Both the position numbers and the translations under genes were made by a program. Source: Novosphingobium sp. (GTDB taxonomy: Bacteria > Pseudomonadota > Alphaproteobacteria > Sphingomonadales > Sphingomonadaceae). From it: 64,000 nt of DNA. The notes below the pieces were generated by a model that had not been told where the DNA came from, searched no databases, and saw nothing but the letters and a program-made list of their open reading frames with translations. This document shows positions 43,233 to 52,536 of the stretch, in pieces. Numbering within the stretch: position 1 is the first letter of the stretch; each line of letters starts with the position of its first letter. The stretch spans positions 62,001 through 126,000 of the forward strand of contig JACKKY010000003.1 of assembly GCA_024236175.1 (NCBI GenBank). The letters run 5' to 3'.

Positions 43233-43664
43233 CTACGTCCTGCCGGACGCGAGCATGTCGACCAGCGCCCGGACCGGGCTGATGTCATAGCCGGCATTCG
43301 CCGCCTGTTCCGCAAGCTTGTCCGGGTCGGCGCCTCTGCTCGCTTCCGCCAGGGACCACAGAAGCGTCGAACGGGTGCCGGAACGGCAATAGGCCAGCAC
43401 CGCTCCCTGGGCGCCGGCAAGCGCCTCGGCCATCGCGGTGACTTGCGATTCGCTGAAACCGGCATGAGTGACCGGAATCGCGACGTAACCCATGCCTGCC
43501 GCCCTGGCTGCGGCTTCGATTTCGGGCCCCGGCGTCTGGTCGTCTGACTCGCCTTCCGGCCGGTTGTTGACGATCAGGGAAATCCCTTGGGAGGCGGCTT
43601 CGGCCACTTCGCCAAGGCCGATTTGCGGACTCGCGTAGACCGTGTCGGAAAGCTTTCGAAACAT
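43233..43664 (-). CDS. DUF442/TIGR01244 family phosphatase-like protein
   Basis: 143 residues from ATG 43664, with a perfect GGAGGT 6 nt upstream. The motif AYCRSGTRSTLLW is the Cys-x5-Arg loop of the dual-specificity phosphatase fold. Related domains are fused to persulfide dioxygenase-like enzymes in other bacteria, which suggests sulfide or persulfide chemistry. It converges on gmaS. Confidence 0.82.
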   Translation of the reverse strand: MFRKLSDTVYASPQIGLGEVAEAASQGISLIVNNRPEGESDDQTPGPEIEAAARAAGMGYVAIPVTHAGFSESQVTAMAEALAGAQGAVLAYCRSGTRSTLLWSLAEASRGADPDKLAEQAANAGYDISPVRALVDMLASGRT

Positions 43665-43973
43665 TGACTTACCTCCGTTTCGGCCGACCTGCGAGAAGCC
43701 TCTGGACATGGCCGATGGCGAGCATTTCGCTGCGGTGTGCCAAGCCGTGTTGCGCTTGGCAAGCGGCGGCTGGAGCAGAAAAATTACAACAATTCTGTCG
43801 CAAGGGAGGGGAACGTCGTGATTCTGTTCGCTATTCCGCGAGATTTCGTATATATTTGATCATGCAGGAGAGGGCCGTGCGTGCAGTTCGGCCGTTTGCC
43901 CTGATGCTCGGCGCGATTCGTCCGCGCGGCCGGGCAAGATTGTTTGGGGCGAAGCGAAGGTACGTTCGAAAAG
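43665..43973. other. Long divergent leader before the cold-shock gene
   Basis: The 309-bp gap holds no convincing gene. It contains a small hairpin (gccaagc / gcttggc, about 43739-43760), an AT-rich stretch (tcgtatatatttga, about 43847-43860) that may be the -10 region of the cold-shock gene, and about 110 nt of leader. A long structured leader is typical of cold-shock genes. Confidence 0.45.
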
Positions 43974-44690
43974 ATGGGTTTTGACAGAGGGCGTCGCGGA
44001 AGGGGCCGCGACAAGCGGGACGGTTTCGGAGAGGACGATTTCGATCCTTTCATGGGGGGAAACGACCGCTTCGGTGGCAACAACAGATTTGGAGACGATG
44101 ATCGTTTCGGCGGCGGAGCCGGCCGGGGCGGCGGAGGCTTTGGCGGTGCCGGTCGCGGTGGCGGCGGCGGCGGTTTCGGCGGAGGTGCGCGTGGCGGCAT
44201 GCCGGCGCAAGTCGTCGGACAGGGCCAGGGCACGGTAAAGTTCTTCAATTCCAACAAGGGCTTCGGTTTCATCCAGCGCGATGAAGGCGGCGAAGATGTG
44301 TTCGTCCACATCAGCGCGGTAGAGCGCGCCGGGCTTGAGGGGCTGGCCGAAGGCCAACAGCTCGAGTTCACCCTGGTTGACCGCGGCGGGAAGATCTCGG
44401 CCAGCGATCTGCAGATCGTCGGCGATGTCATTCCCGTGCAGAAGCGGGAAGCACCGCAGCGGCAGCTGACGGGTGAAAAGGCGACCGGTACGGTCAAGTT
44501 CTTCAATACGGTGAAGGGCTTCGGCTTCATTACCCGTGATGACGGACAGGCCGACGCCTTCGTCCACATCAGCGCGGTAGAACGTTCGGGCTTGTCTGGC
44601 CTCAACGAGGGCGACCGGGTCGAGTTCGATATCGAAGTTGACCGACGAGGAAAATATTCGGCGGTCAACCTGGTGCCGCGTCAGGATTGA
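43974..44690 (+). CDS. Double cold-shock-domain protein with Gly/Arg-rich N-terminus
   Basis: 238 residues from ATG 43974; TTG 43944 would add ten. The N-terminal ~85 residues are rich in Arg, Asp and Gly (MGFDRGRRGRGRDKRDGFGE, then many GGGGFGG repeats). Two cold-shock domains follow, each with the RNP motifs KFFN-x-x-KGFGFI and DVFVHIS/DAFVHIS (about 92-155 and 175-238). Single-stranded nucleic-acid-binding protein, probably an RNA chaperone. Alphaproteobacteria commonly have double-domain forms. Confidence 0.9.
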   Translation: MGFDRGRRGRGRDKRDGFGEDDFDPFMGGNDRFGGNNRFGDDDRFGGGAGRGGGGFGGAGRGGGGGGFGGGARGGMPAQVVGQGQGTVKFFNSNKGFGFIQRDEGGEDVFVHISAVERAGLEGLAEGQQLEFTLVDRGGKISASDLQIVGDVIPVQKREAPQRQLTGEKATGTVKFFNTVKGFGFITRDDGQADAFVHISAVERSGLSGLNEGDRVEFDIEVDRRGKYSAVNLVPRQD

Positions 44691-44826
44691 CCCCGGCTGC
44701 CGTTCTTCCGGTGTTTGACCGGAAGTCCGCAAAAGCATAAACGCGCGCAAATGGCGGTTCCGCTGGGAGCCGCCATTTGTCGTTTGCGTTTCCGGGTCCG
44801 AATTTGAAATGCAAGGGAACTACACC

Positions 44827-46020
44827 ATGTCGATCACTCCACTCATGCCCGTCTACGCCAGATGTGACGTGCGGCCGGTGCGCGGTGAGAACTGCCATCT
44901 GATCAGTGACGACGGACGGCGATTCCTGGACTTTGCAGCCGGCATTGCCGTGAACATCCTCGGCCATTCGCACGAGGGCCTGATCGGCGCGATCCAGCGC
45001 CAGGCGGCAACGTTGATGCATTGCTCGAACCTGTATGGCAGCCCGCAAGGAGAGCAGCTCGCCCGGCGGCTGGTCGAGCTGACGTTCGCAGACACCGTGT
45101 TTTTCACCAATTCGGGTGCCGAAGCGGTCGAGTGCGCGATCAAGGCGGCACGCGCCTATCACCAGCATGTCGGCAATGACCAGCGCTTCGAGCTGGTCAC
45201 GTTCAACAACGCCTTCCATGGCCGGACAATGGGAACGATCAGCGCATCCAACCAGGAGAAGATGCACAAGGGCTTCGAGCCGCTGCTCCCCGGTTTCAGA
45301 TATGCCGAATTCGACGATCTCGATGCAGCGAAGGCCGCGATCGGACCGAATACCGCCGGTTTTCTGGTCGAACCGATTCAGGGTGAAGGCGGCGTTCGCG
45401 TCGCTTCGGAGGCGTTCATGCGGGGGCTGCGGGCGCTATCGGATGAGCACGACCTGCTGCTGGTGCTCGACGAGGTGCAGACCGGCGTTGCCCGGACCGG
45501 CACCTTCTATGCCCATGAGCAGTACGGCATCGATCCCGATATTCTCGCCACTGCAAAGGGTATCGGCGGGGGCTTCCCGATGGGCGCCTGCCTTGCCACC
45601 GAAAAGGCTGCGCGCGGCATGGTCGTGGGAACGCATGGTTCCACTTATGGGGGCAATCCCCTGGCGATGGCGGCTGGAGAAGCCGTTCTCGACGCAGTGG
45701 CGAACGAGGAGTTCCTGAGCAACGTTCGCGCCAAGGGTGAGCGGCTCCGCTCCCGGCTGGAGCAGTTCATCGGCAATTATCCCGATCTGTTCGAGCTCGT
45801 GCGCGGCCGCGGACTGATGATCGGCTTGAAGATGAAGGTCGAACCTCGTCCCTTCGTCGCGCACCTGCGCGACAATCACCACCTGCTGACGGTGTCCGCC
45901 GGAGACAATACGGTCAGGATCCTGCCGCCGCTGGTGATCGACGACGAACATATCGACGAATTCATGGAGAAGCTCTCGGCCGGTGCCGCGAGCTATGCAG
46001 CCGAAGAGGTGGCAGGATGA
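44827..46020 (+). CDS. argD: Acetylornithine aminotransferase
   Basis: 397 residues from ATG 44827. Class III PLP aminotransferase: FFTNSGAEAVECAIKAAR, NAFHGRTMGTISAS, LVLDEVQTGVARTG and the PLP Lys in TAKGIGGGFPMGACLA. Makes N-acetylornithine for arginine synthesis, and possibly succinyl-diaminopimelate for lysine. Followed by argF with ATGA overlap, which supports the arginine role. Confidence 0.93.
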   Translation: MSITPLMPVYARCDVRPVRGENCHLISDDGRRFLDFAAGIAVNILGHSHEGLIGAIQRQAATLMHCSNLYGSPQGEQLARRLVELTFADTVFFTNSGAEAVECAIKAARAYHQHVGNDQRFELVTFNNAFHGRTMGTISASNQEKMHKGFEPLLPGFRYAEFDDLDAAKAAIGPNTAGFLVEPIQGEGGVRVASEAFMRGLRALSDEHDLLLVLDEVQTGVARTGTFYAHEQYGIDPDILATAKGIGGGFPMGACLATEKAARGMVVGTHGSTYGGNPLAMAAGEAVLDAVANEEFLSNVRAKGERLRSRLEQFIGNYPDLFELVRGRGLMIGLKMKVEPRPFVAHLRDNHHLLTVSAGDNTVRILPPLVIDDEHIDEFMEKLSAGAASYAAEEVAG

Positions 46021-46943
46021 CACGGCACTTCCTCGATCTGTCCGATGCTGGTGGCGACGCGATCGCGGCGATGATCGGCGATGCGATCGACCGCAAGGCG
46101 GCGCGCGCGAGCTTTCCGAAAGGCAGGCCCGATGACGATGCGCCGCTGGCCGGTCACGTGCTGGCGATGATCTTCGAGAAGAATTCGACCCGCACGCGAG
46201 TGAGCTTCGACATGGCCATGCGCCAGCTTGGCGGGACCGCTCTTGTCATGGATGCGGCAAGCACCCAGCTCGGGCGAGGTGAATCGATCGCCGACACGGC
46301 GCGGGTGCTGAGCCGGATGGTCGACGCCATCATGATCCGCACCGACGATCACTCGAAGGCGGAGGAGATGGCGGCGCACGCCAGCGTGCCGGTCATCAAC
46401 GGCCTCACCGACCGGTCCCATCCCTGCCAGATCGTCGCCGATCTGCTGACGGTTATCGAACGCGGCAAGGCCTTGCCCGGACTGGAAGTGGCCTGGGTGG
46501 GAGACGGCAACAACGTGCTCAGTTCCATCCTGGAAGCGGCCGGGTTGATGAAGTTCAACGTCCGCGCCGGAACGCCGGAGGGCTACGAACCGGACATGGA
46601 ATTCGTGCGCATGGCCCAGGCGGGCGGCGCGACAGTCACGCTGACCAACGATGCCGCCGAAGCGGCGCGTGATGCCGATATCGTCGTCACCGATACATGG
46701 GTTTCGATGGGGCAGGAACATGCAGTGGGCAAGCTGGCGGCGATGGCGCCGTTCCAGGTCAACGAGGCGTTGATGGCCCATGCCAGGCCGGACGCCATAT
46801 TCCTGCATTGCCTGCCTGCCCATCTGGGAGACGAGGTGACGGAAGGCGTATTCGAAAGCGAACAGTCCGCCGTTTTCGACGAGGCGGAGAATCGCATCCA
46901 TGCCCAGAAGTCGGTCTTGCGCTGGGTGCTGAGGCAACTGTGA
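46017..46943 (+). CDS. argF: Ornithine carbamoyltransferase
   Basis: 308 residues. Carbamoyl-phosphate loop KNSTRTRVSFDMAM (about 55-68), HPCQIVADLLT and the ornithine-binding FLHCLPAHLGDEV (about 261-273). Forms citrulline from ornithine. Translationally coupled to argD (ATGA) and to hslO (GTGA). Confidence 0.95.
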   Translation: MTRHFLDLSDAGGDAIAAMIGDAIDRKAARASFPKGRPDDDAPLAGHVLAMIFEKNSTRTRVSFDMAMRQLGGTALVMDAASTQLGRGESIADTARVLSRMVDAIMIRTDDHSKAEEMAAHASVPVINGLTDRSHPCQIVADLLTVIERGKALPGLEVAWVGDGNNVLSSILEAAGLMKFNVRAGTPEGYEPDMEFVRMAQAGGATVTLTNDAAEAARDADIVVTDTWVSMGQEHAVGKLAAMAPFQVNEALMAHARPDAIFLHCLPAHLGDEVTEGVFESEQSAVFDEAENRIHAQKSVLRWVLRQL

Positions 46944-47848
46944 AGGTTGCGGGCGCCATCCCTGACGGAGAGACCGGGTTCGATCAGGTGCTCGCCTTCT
47001 CCGTGCCGCAGCGCAACGCGCGCGGGCGGGCGGTCAGGCTGGGCCCCGTACTCGACACCGTGCTGTCGGCGCATGACTATCCGACCGCGATCCGCCACCT
47101 TCTGGCAGAGGCACTGGTCCTCACGACGCTGGTCGGTTCGCTGCTGAAGGACGAAGACAGCCAGCTGACGGTGCAGGCGCAGGCCGAGGGCGGCATTGTC
47201 GACCTGTTGGTCTGCGATTACCGCAATGGCGAGATCAGGGGCTATGTGAGGCACGATCCCGAACGGCTGTCGGCGTTGAAGACCTTCCCTTCGCTGCAGG
47301 CCCTGTTCGGCGAAGGCTACCTTGCGATCACCTTCGACCTTGCGACTACGGATGAGCGCTATCAGGGCATCGTGCCGCTCGAGGGGGAATCGCTGACGGA
47401 AGCGTGCGAGTCCTACTTCGCCCAGTCCGAGCAGGTGCCGACGCTGATCCGTACCGGAATACGGTGGGACGGCAGTCACAGCATTGCCGGCGGACTGCTG
47501 GTGCAGCACCTCTCCGAAGGCGAGGAGAGCCGGGAGCGGCTGCATGTGCGCATGGACCATCCGGAATGGGAGCATGTCGCCGCGCTTGCCGGCAGCACGC
47601 GGCAGGACGAACTGGTCGATGCCGCGGTGTCGATGGAAGCGCTGGTGTGGCGCCTGTTTCACGAGGAAAGCGAAGTCCGGGTCGAACCTCTTGCAGGCTT
47701 GGCGCGAGGTTGCCGATGCACTGCCGAATATTACGAAGCGGTGCTGATGCGCTTTCCCGAGGATGAACGGGCCGACATGCGCGGCGACGACGGGCTGATC
47801 GCGGTGGATTGCGCCTTCTGTTCGAAGATATTCCGGATAAGCGCGTAA
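46940..47848 (+). CDS. hslO: Hsp33 redox-activated chaperone
   Basis: 302 residues from GTG 46940, which overlaps the argF stop. The C-terminal zinc redox switch is present as CRC (about 253-255) and CAFC (about 292-295). Activated by oxidation and heat to hold unfolded proteins. The frame is open upstream within argF, but the overlap start gives the normal family N-terminus (DQVLAFSVPQRNARGRAVRL). An argF-hslO operon links a metabolic and a stress gene. Confidence 0.93.
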   Translation: MKVAGAIPDGETGFDQVLAFSVPQRNARGRAVRLGPVLDTVLSAHDYPTAIRHLLAEALVLTTLVGSLLKDEDSQLTVQAQAEGGIVDLLVCDYRNGEIRGYVRHDPERLSALKTFPSLQALFGEGYLAITFDLATTDERYQGIVPLEGESLTEACESYFAQSEQVPTLIRTGIRWDGSHSIAGGLLVQHLSEGEESRERLHVRMDHPEWEHVAALAGSTRQDELVDAAVSMEALVWRLFHEESEVRVEPLAGLARGCRCTAEYYEAVLMRFPEDERADMRGDDGLIAVDCAFCSKIFRISA

Positions 47849-47963
47849 AGCCTCCGTTCATCGACAATATGCAACACTTGGCCGCAGGGTCGGGCGGTGA
47901 TACAATTCCAGTCCGCCGTGCCAGCCGCATATGTCCATGTGGACGATTTAAGTGGGTTTTTTG

Positions 47964-48368
47964 ATGATTCGCCGTGTCGGTATTGCTGCCGTAGTGGGCC
48001 TCTTGGCCGCCACTGCCGCGCCCCTCTGGGGCCAGCGGCCGGCGCTTGCGATGCTCGATGCGCTGCAGAAGGGGCGTTGGGAACTGCGTTCGCGCGGCGA
48101 TACGGGCGGTGTCAGGAGCATTTGCCTGCGCGACGGTCGCGAAATGATCCAGCTGCGGCATCAGTCCGCCAGCTGTCGAAGCCTGGTCATCGAAGACACG
48201 CCGACACAGGTTACGGTGCAATACACCTGCCCGGGGCAAGGCTACGGCCGCACGCGGATTCGCCGTGAGACGGGACAACTTGTCCAGGTAGACACGCAGG
48301 GCATCGTCGACGGCTCACCGTTCGCTTTTGCGGCCGAAGCCCGCTGGGCAGGGAACTGCAGCCGCTAG
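47964..48368 (+). CDS. Secreted DUF3617-like protein
   Basis: 134 residues from ATG 47964; GTG 47952 is possible. Signal peptide MIRRVGIAAVVGLLAATAAP with cleavage near PALA. The mature part has ALQKGRWELRSRG and paired Cys (CLRDG, ASCRSL, YTCPGQG, WAGNC), typical of the small secreted DUF3617 family, which is of unknown function. It lies between hslO and queC on the same strand. Confidence 0.7.
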   Translation: MIRRVGIAAVVGLLAATAAPLWGQRPALAMLDALQKGRWELRSRGDTGGVRSICLRDGREMIQLRHQSASCRSLVIEDTPTQVTVQYTCPGQGYGRTRIRRETGQLVQVDTQGIVDGSPFAFAAEARWAGNCSR

Positions 48369-48432
48369 ACGCAGCCTTGGGCAGCAGCTGAGCGTGGTTG
48401 CCACTTGGTCCGGCGCGGGCTAGCCGGAATTC

Positions 48433-49131
48433 ATGACCGCTTCTTCCCACGCTTCCGGCCGACAGGCCGTGGTGCTCCTGTCCGGTGGCCTCGACTCGAT
48501 GGTCACCGCAGGGCTTGCCCGCGAGGCGGGCTATGGCGTCAATGCGCTGACGATCGATTACAACCAGCGCCATCGCCGCGAAATCGATGCGGCAAGGACC
48601 ATCGCTGCCGAAATCGGCGCGTTGCGGCATGTGGTGCTTCCGCTGGATCTCAGGCAATTCGGCGGTTCGGCCCTGACCGACGATATCGAAGTGCCCAAGT
48701 CGGGCGTCGGGCCGGACATCCCGGTAACCTATGTGCCCGCCCGCAACCTCGTATTTCTCTCGCTCACTCTCGCCTGGGCTGAAGCCCTGGGCACGAGAGA
48801 CCTATTCATCGGCGTCAACGCGCTCGACTATTCCGGCTATCCCGATTGCCGTCCGGAATTCATTGCCGGTTTCACCGACCTTGCAAACATCGCCACCAAG
48901 GCAGGTGCGCAAGGCGAACGCTTCGAGGTTCACGCACCACTGCAACATCTCGGGAAAGCGGACATCGTTCGGGAAGCGGTGCGTCTTGGCCTCGACCCGG
49001 CGATGAGCTGGTCCTGCTACGATCCGCAGCCGGACGGCCGGGCCTGCGGCCTGTGCGACAGCTGCCGTTTGCGACGCGCCGGTTTTGCAGAGGCCGGACT
49101 GGAAGAGGGGACCGAATATGCGGCCGGCTGA
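48433..49131 (+). CDS. queC: 7-cyano-7-deazaguanine synthase
   Basis: 232 residues. ATP-pyrophosphatase loop VVLLSGGLDSMVTAG (residues 13-27), YVPARNLVFLSLTLAWAEAL and the C-terminal zinc motif CYDPQPDGRACGLCDSCRLR. Makes preQ0 for queuosine tRNA modification. Its last 14 bp overlap the start of the MFS gene. Confidence 0.95.
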   Translation: MTASSHASGRQAVVLLSGGLDSMVTAGLAREAGYGVNALTIDYNQRHRREIDAARTIAAEIGALRHVVLPLDLRQFGGSALTDDIEVPKSGVGPDIPVTYVPARNLVFLSLTLAWAEALGTRDLFIGVNALDYSGYPDCRPEFIAGFTDLANIATKAGAQGERFEVHAPLQHLGKADIVREAVRLGLDPAMSWSCYDPQPDGRACGLCDSCRLRRAGFAEAGLEEGTEYAAG

Positions 49132-50659
49132 TCCAGCGACTGGCGAGCAACAGCCGGAGGTTGACCGTTACGGCTATTACGTTCTTGCCGTGCTGATGTC
49201 GGTCTATGCGCTGAATTTCATCGACCGGCAGCTGATCACCATCCTCGCACCGGATCTCAAGCGCGATCTGGGCATCAGCGACAGCGATTTCGGGTTTCTT
49301 TACGGCACTGCGTTCGGGGTGTTCTACGCGGTGTTCGGCATCCCGCTGGGCAAGCTCTCCGATCACTGGTCAAGGGTGCGGCTGCTGGCGATCGGCCTTA
49401 CTCTCTGGTCGGCGATGACGGCTCTGTCAGGGCTTGCGAAGAGCTTCGCGCAGCTTGGCGCGGCGCGCATCGGCGTGGGCGTCGGCGAGGCGACGGCGAG
49501 CCCATGCGCCTACTCCTTGATCAGCGACTATTTCCCGCCCCAGCGGCGCGCCACCGCAATCGCCATCTACTCCGCCGGGCTCTATATTGGTGGCGGCATA
49601 TCGCTGTATTTCGGAAGCGCGATAGCCGCGGAATGGAACGCCTACTTTCCGGGCGGGAGCGCGCCGCTGGGCCTTGTCGGATGGCAGGCGGCCTTCCTGG
49701 CGATGGGTATTCCCGGCCTGCTGCTGGCGCTTCTGGTGGCAACGCTGCGCGAGCCGGCTCGCGGCCGTTTCGATCCCTATCATGAGGACGACGGGGCAGG
49801 AAAAGTCAGTCCGCTGGCCGATTTCGTCCGGTCGTTGGAAAGCGTCCTTCCTCCCTTTACCCTGCTCGCGTCGGCCCGAAGCGGGATCGGGGCGCTGGGC
49901 GTGAACCTTGTCGGCGCTGCCGGCGCCGCACTGCTGGCCTGGGGGATGGCCGCTTTGACCGGCGATGTCGTGCAGTGGATAGCCTTCGCGATCGGCTGTT
50001 ACGCGGTCTTCTCCTGGGGGCAGAATCTCAGGCTGAAGGATGCGGCAACTTTCGACGCGGTTTGCCGGTCCCGGCCGCTGGTCGGCATTACCCTGGGATA
50101 CGGGCTGGTCACGATCGTGGGCTATGCCATGACGGCCTTCGCCCCGCTTTACGCCATAGAGGTGCTTGGAGCCGACCCAAGGGAGGCCGGTTTCCTGCTG
50201 GGCGGTGCGGGAACGCTCGGAGGTATTATCGGCGTTGTCGGCGCGGGCGCTGCGGCGGATCGCCTTGCCGGGGGCAACCGCGACCATCGCCGCATCTGGG
50301 TGATCGCAATTGCCGCTGCCGGTTCCGCCTTGCTCTACGCTCTCATGTTTACCGCGACGTCCCGGCCGATCTTCTATGCGCTCAACTTCATCGGCTGGAT
50401 TTTCTTCAGCGGCACGCTCGGAGGTTCGTCAGGTGCGGTGGTCAACGCCGTTCCGGCGCGGGTGAGAGGCGTGGCGACGGGAGGGTTCGTACTTGGCTCG
50501 ACGATGCTCGGGCTCGCCCTCGGCCCCTATTCGGCCGGAAAATTCTCGACGCTGTTCGGAGATCTCGGCGCGGGCCTGCTCGTCCTTCTGGTGGTGGTTC
50601 CGTTCGGGCTGATCGCGCTCGGCGTTGCCGAGCGCGACCTTCGCCTTGCCAGGAAGTGA
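49118..50659 (+). CDS. MFS transporter (spinster-like)
   Basis: 513 residues from ATG 49118, overlapping queC by 14 bp. Twelve predicted membrane helices with the MFS motif between helices 2 and 3 (GIPLGKLSDHWSRVR) and NFIDRQLITILAPDLKRDLG near the start, which places it in the spinster-like group common in sphingomonads. A large central loop contains PAGRFDPYHEDDGAG-like sequence. Substrate unknown; the queC overlap is positional, not proof of queuosine-precursor transport. Confidence 0.85.
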   Translation: MRPADPATGEQQPEVDRYGYYVLAVLMSVYALNFIDRQLITILAPDLKRDLGISDSDFGFLYGTAFGVFYAVFGIPLGKLSDHWSRVRLLAIGLTLWSAMTALSGLAKSFAQLGAARIGVGVGEATASPCAYSLISDYFPPQRRATAIAIYSAGLYIGGGISLYFGSAIAAEWNAYFPGGSAPLGLVGWQAAFLAMGIPGLLLALLVATLREPARGRFDPYHEDDGAGKVSPLADFVRSLESVLPPFTLLASARSGIGALGVNLVGAAGAALLAWGMAALTGDVVQWIAFAIGCYAVFSWGQNLRLKDAATFDAVCRSRPLVGITLGYGLVTIVGYAMTAFAPLYAIEVLGADPREAGFLLGGAGTLGGIIGVVGAGAAADRLAGGNRDHRRIWVIAIAAAGSALLYALMFTATSRPIFYALNFIGWIFFSGTLGGSSGAVVNAVPARVRGVATGGFVLGSTMLGLALGPYSAGKFSTLFGDLGAGLLVLLVVVPFGLIALGVAERDLRLARK

Positions 50660-50665
50660 TACTGG

Positions 50666-51196
50666 CTAATTCCGCGTGACGATTCCGCACGCCAGGCGGG
50701 GCCCCGCGTTGCCGCTCGGGTCGGTCCGGTAGTCGTCGGGATCGGCATGGATGACGACTGCAGTACCGTCATCGTCGAAGAGGGCCGGCTCAAGCTCCGC
50801 CCATGATCCCTCGAGACGGATGGTCAAGGTGCCCGACCCGCTGTCGTCGATCGACAGGTTGGGCAAGTCACCCAGATGGCTGCCTGCCGGATTCTCCAGC
50901 CCATGCTGCCGGCCCGCGGGATTGAGGTGGCCGCCGGCGCTCTTGAAATCCGGCCGGGTGCAATTGCCGACCGCGTGCAGATGCGTGCCGTGCTGACCTG
51001 CAGGCAGGCCGTTGGCGTCCACGGTCAGGGTTACGGTATCGCCGGTCGCCGACAGGGTTGCCGTACCCCGGCCGGAACCGTCGCCCGACAGCAGCGTGGC
51101 GCCAGCGAGAGTACTGTCAGCCGGTTCGCTGACGGTGGTGCAGGAAGACAACAGGCCGCCTGCCGTTAACAGCAAGGCCGCGACTAGTCTGGTCAT
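50666..51196 (-). CDS. sodC: Cu/Zn superoxide dismutase, lipoprotein form
   Basis: 176 residues from ATG 51196 (GGAGAT upstream). N-terminal lipoprotein signal with LLSSC (Cys near 20). Copper and zinc ligands in GTHLHAVGNC, SAGGHLNPAG, HADPDDYRTDPSG and the C-terminal GNAGPRLACGI. Protects the envelope from superoxide. Stop lies 6 bp from the convergent MFS gene. Confidence 0.94.
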   Translation of the reverse strand: MTRLVAALLLTAGGLLSSCTTVSEPADSTLAGATLLSGDGSGRGTATLSATGDTVTLTVDANGLPAGQHGTHLHAVGNCTRPDFKSAGGHLNPAGRQHGLENPAGSHLGDLPNLSIDDSGSGTLTIRLEGSWAELEPALFDDDGTAVVIHADPDDYRTDPSGNAGPRLACGIVTRN

Positions 51197-51253
51197 TGAT
51201 CGATCTCCAGGTCTTGGTCCGCACCCCGGAAGATCATTGCATGGGCTGCCCCA

Positions 51254-51286
51254 AAGAAAAAGGGGCCGGATTTCTCCGGCCCCTGA
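51254..51286 (-). terminator. Rho-independent terminator of the OmpA-family gene
   Basis: On the minus strand ggggccgga pairs with tccggcccc around gaaa and is followed by tttttcttt (complement of 51254-51261). It lies 22 bp after the ompA-like stop and before sodC. Confidence 0.9.
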
Positions 51287-51308
51287 TTCTGTTTGCCTTG
51301 GTTGAGGC

Positions 51309-52349
51309 TTACATGCCCGAACCCGGGCCGTAAGTGATCTCGACACGGCGGTTCTGGGGCTCGCGCACGCCATCGGCCGTGGGCACGCGGTTCTGGCTTT
51401 CGCCGAATGCCTGGCTGGTGATGGCGCCGTCGTCGATGCCGCGCGCGGTGAGGTATGACCTGACCGAATCGTTGCGGCGCTCAGCGAGGCCCATGTTGTA
51501 GCGGACCGAGCCTGAGCGGTCGGTGTGACCGGCGAGCATGATCGGGACGCTGTCGCAATCGCCGTAAGCGGTGATGGCGCTGTCGAGGACGGTTGCTGCC
51601 TCAGGCGTGATGTCCGACTGATCCCAGTCGAAGAACACGATGTAGGGCCCCTTGTTGCAGACCGCGGCCGGCGGCGGCGGAGGCGGCGGGGGAGGCGGCG
51701 GCGGCGGAGGTGGCGGAGGCGGCGGCGGCGGCTCTGCACCACCGAAGTTGTAGATGAAGCTGCCCATCGCGCTGTGCGAACGCCACTTGGTGCTCGTCAC
51801 GTCGCCGGTCGCGGAAACAAGGTCGACATCGTCGACGTTGAAGAAACGATACTTGATGCCGACGTCCCAGTGATCGGTGAGCGGCGCGCGCACACCGGCG
51901 ATCACCTGCCAAGCGAAGCCGGAATCGGTGTCGTCGAGCAGATTGCCGATTTCGTAGTTGACGCGGCCAACGCCGGCGCCACCGCCGACAAAGCCCTGAA
52001 TGCCATTGTCGGGGCCAAAGTCGAGCAACCCGTTCAGCATGAAGGACAATGCGTTCGAATCACCGCCCGGATTGCGGAAGATGCCGCCCGGGACCGACAG
52101 GCCATCATGATCGGCAGTACGATAGCTGGCTTCCGCTTCCAGGCGGAACATGCCGAAATCGTAGCCGATCGCACCGCCGCCATCGACACCGTAATCGGAA
52201 TCGAGCGCGGTCTCCAGGCTGTTGAACTTCGAATCTTCGAGGATCATGGGGCCGAAATCGAGTTCGACGTACCACGAATCTTCCCGCGCCAAGGCTGGCG
52301 TGGCGAGAGCTGATGAAGCCAGCGCCATCCCAATCACGAGTTTTCGCAT
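51309..52349 (-). CDS. OmpA-family outer-membrane protein
   Basis: 346 residues. Signal peptide MRKLVIGMALASSALATPA, an eight-strand beta-barrel (about 25-205), a linker of about 22 consecutive prolines, and a C-terminal OmpA peptidoglycan-binding domain (IVFFDWDQSDITPEA; LAGHTDRSGS; RRNDSVRSYLTARG). Anchors the outer membrane to the cell wall. A strong terminator follows. The 187-bp upstream gap carries its promoter and no gene. Confidence 0.93.
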   Translation of the reverse strand: MRKLVIGMALASSALATPALAREDSWYVELDFGPMILEDSKFNSLETALDSDYGVDGGGAIGYDFGMFRLEAEASYRTADHDGLSVPGGIFRNPGGDSNALSFMLNGLLDFGPDNGIQGFVGGGAGVGRVNYEIGNLLDDTDSGFAWQVIAGVRAPLTDHWDVGIKYRFFNVDDVDLVSATGDVTSTKWRSHSAMGSFIYNFGGAEPPPPPPPPPPPPPPPPPPPPPAAVCNKGPYIVFFDWDQSDITPEAATVLDSAITAYGDCDSVPIMLAGHTDRSGSVRYNMGLAERRNDSVRSYLTARGIDDGAITSQAFGESQNRVPTADGVREPQNRRVEITYGPGSGM

Positions 52350-52536
52350 TGTATTTCCCCTATTGAGAGATTTTGAGCCACCGAGTTAGACTCGTCTACC
52401 GTCTAAGCAATATTCACGCAAGCACGCAATGCGTCCCACTGTTGCAAGAATGCCGCGATTTCGAGGGCTTGTGCCTTGTCGCGGACGAAAAACAAACGCG
52501 CAATGGGACGAATGGTTCCTTAGATGCGGTCACTGC

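Noticed and set aside
51525..52313. A plus-strand frame of 262 codons opposite the OmpA-family gene with an Arg-rich run.
   Set aside because: The Arg run mirrors the polyproline linker; the minus-strand gene has a signal peptide, barrel and OmpA domain.
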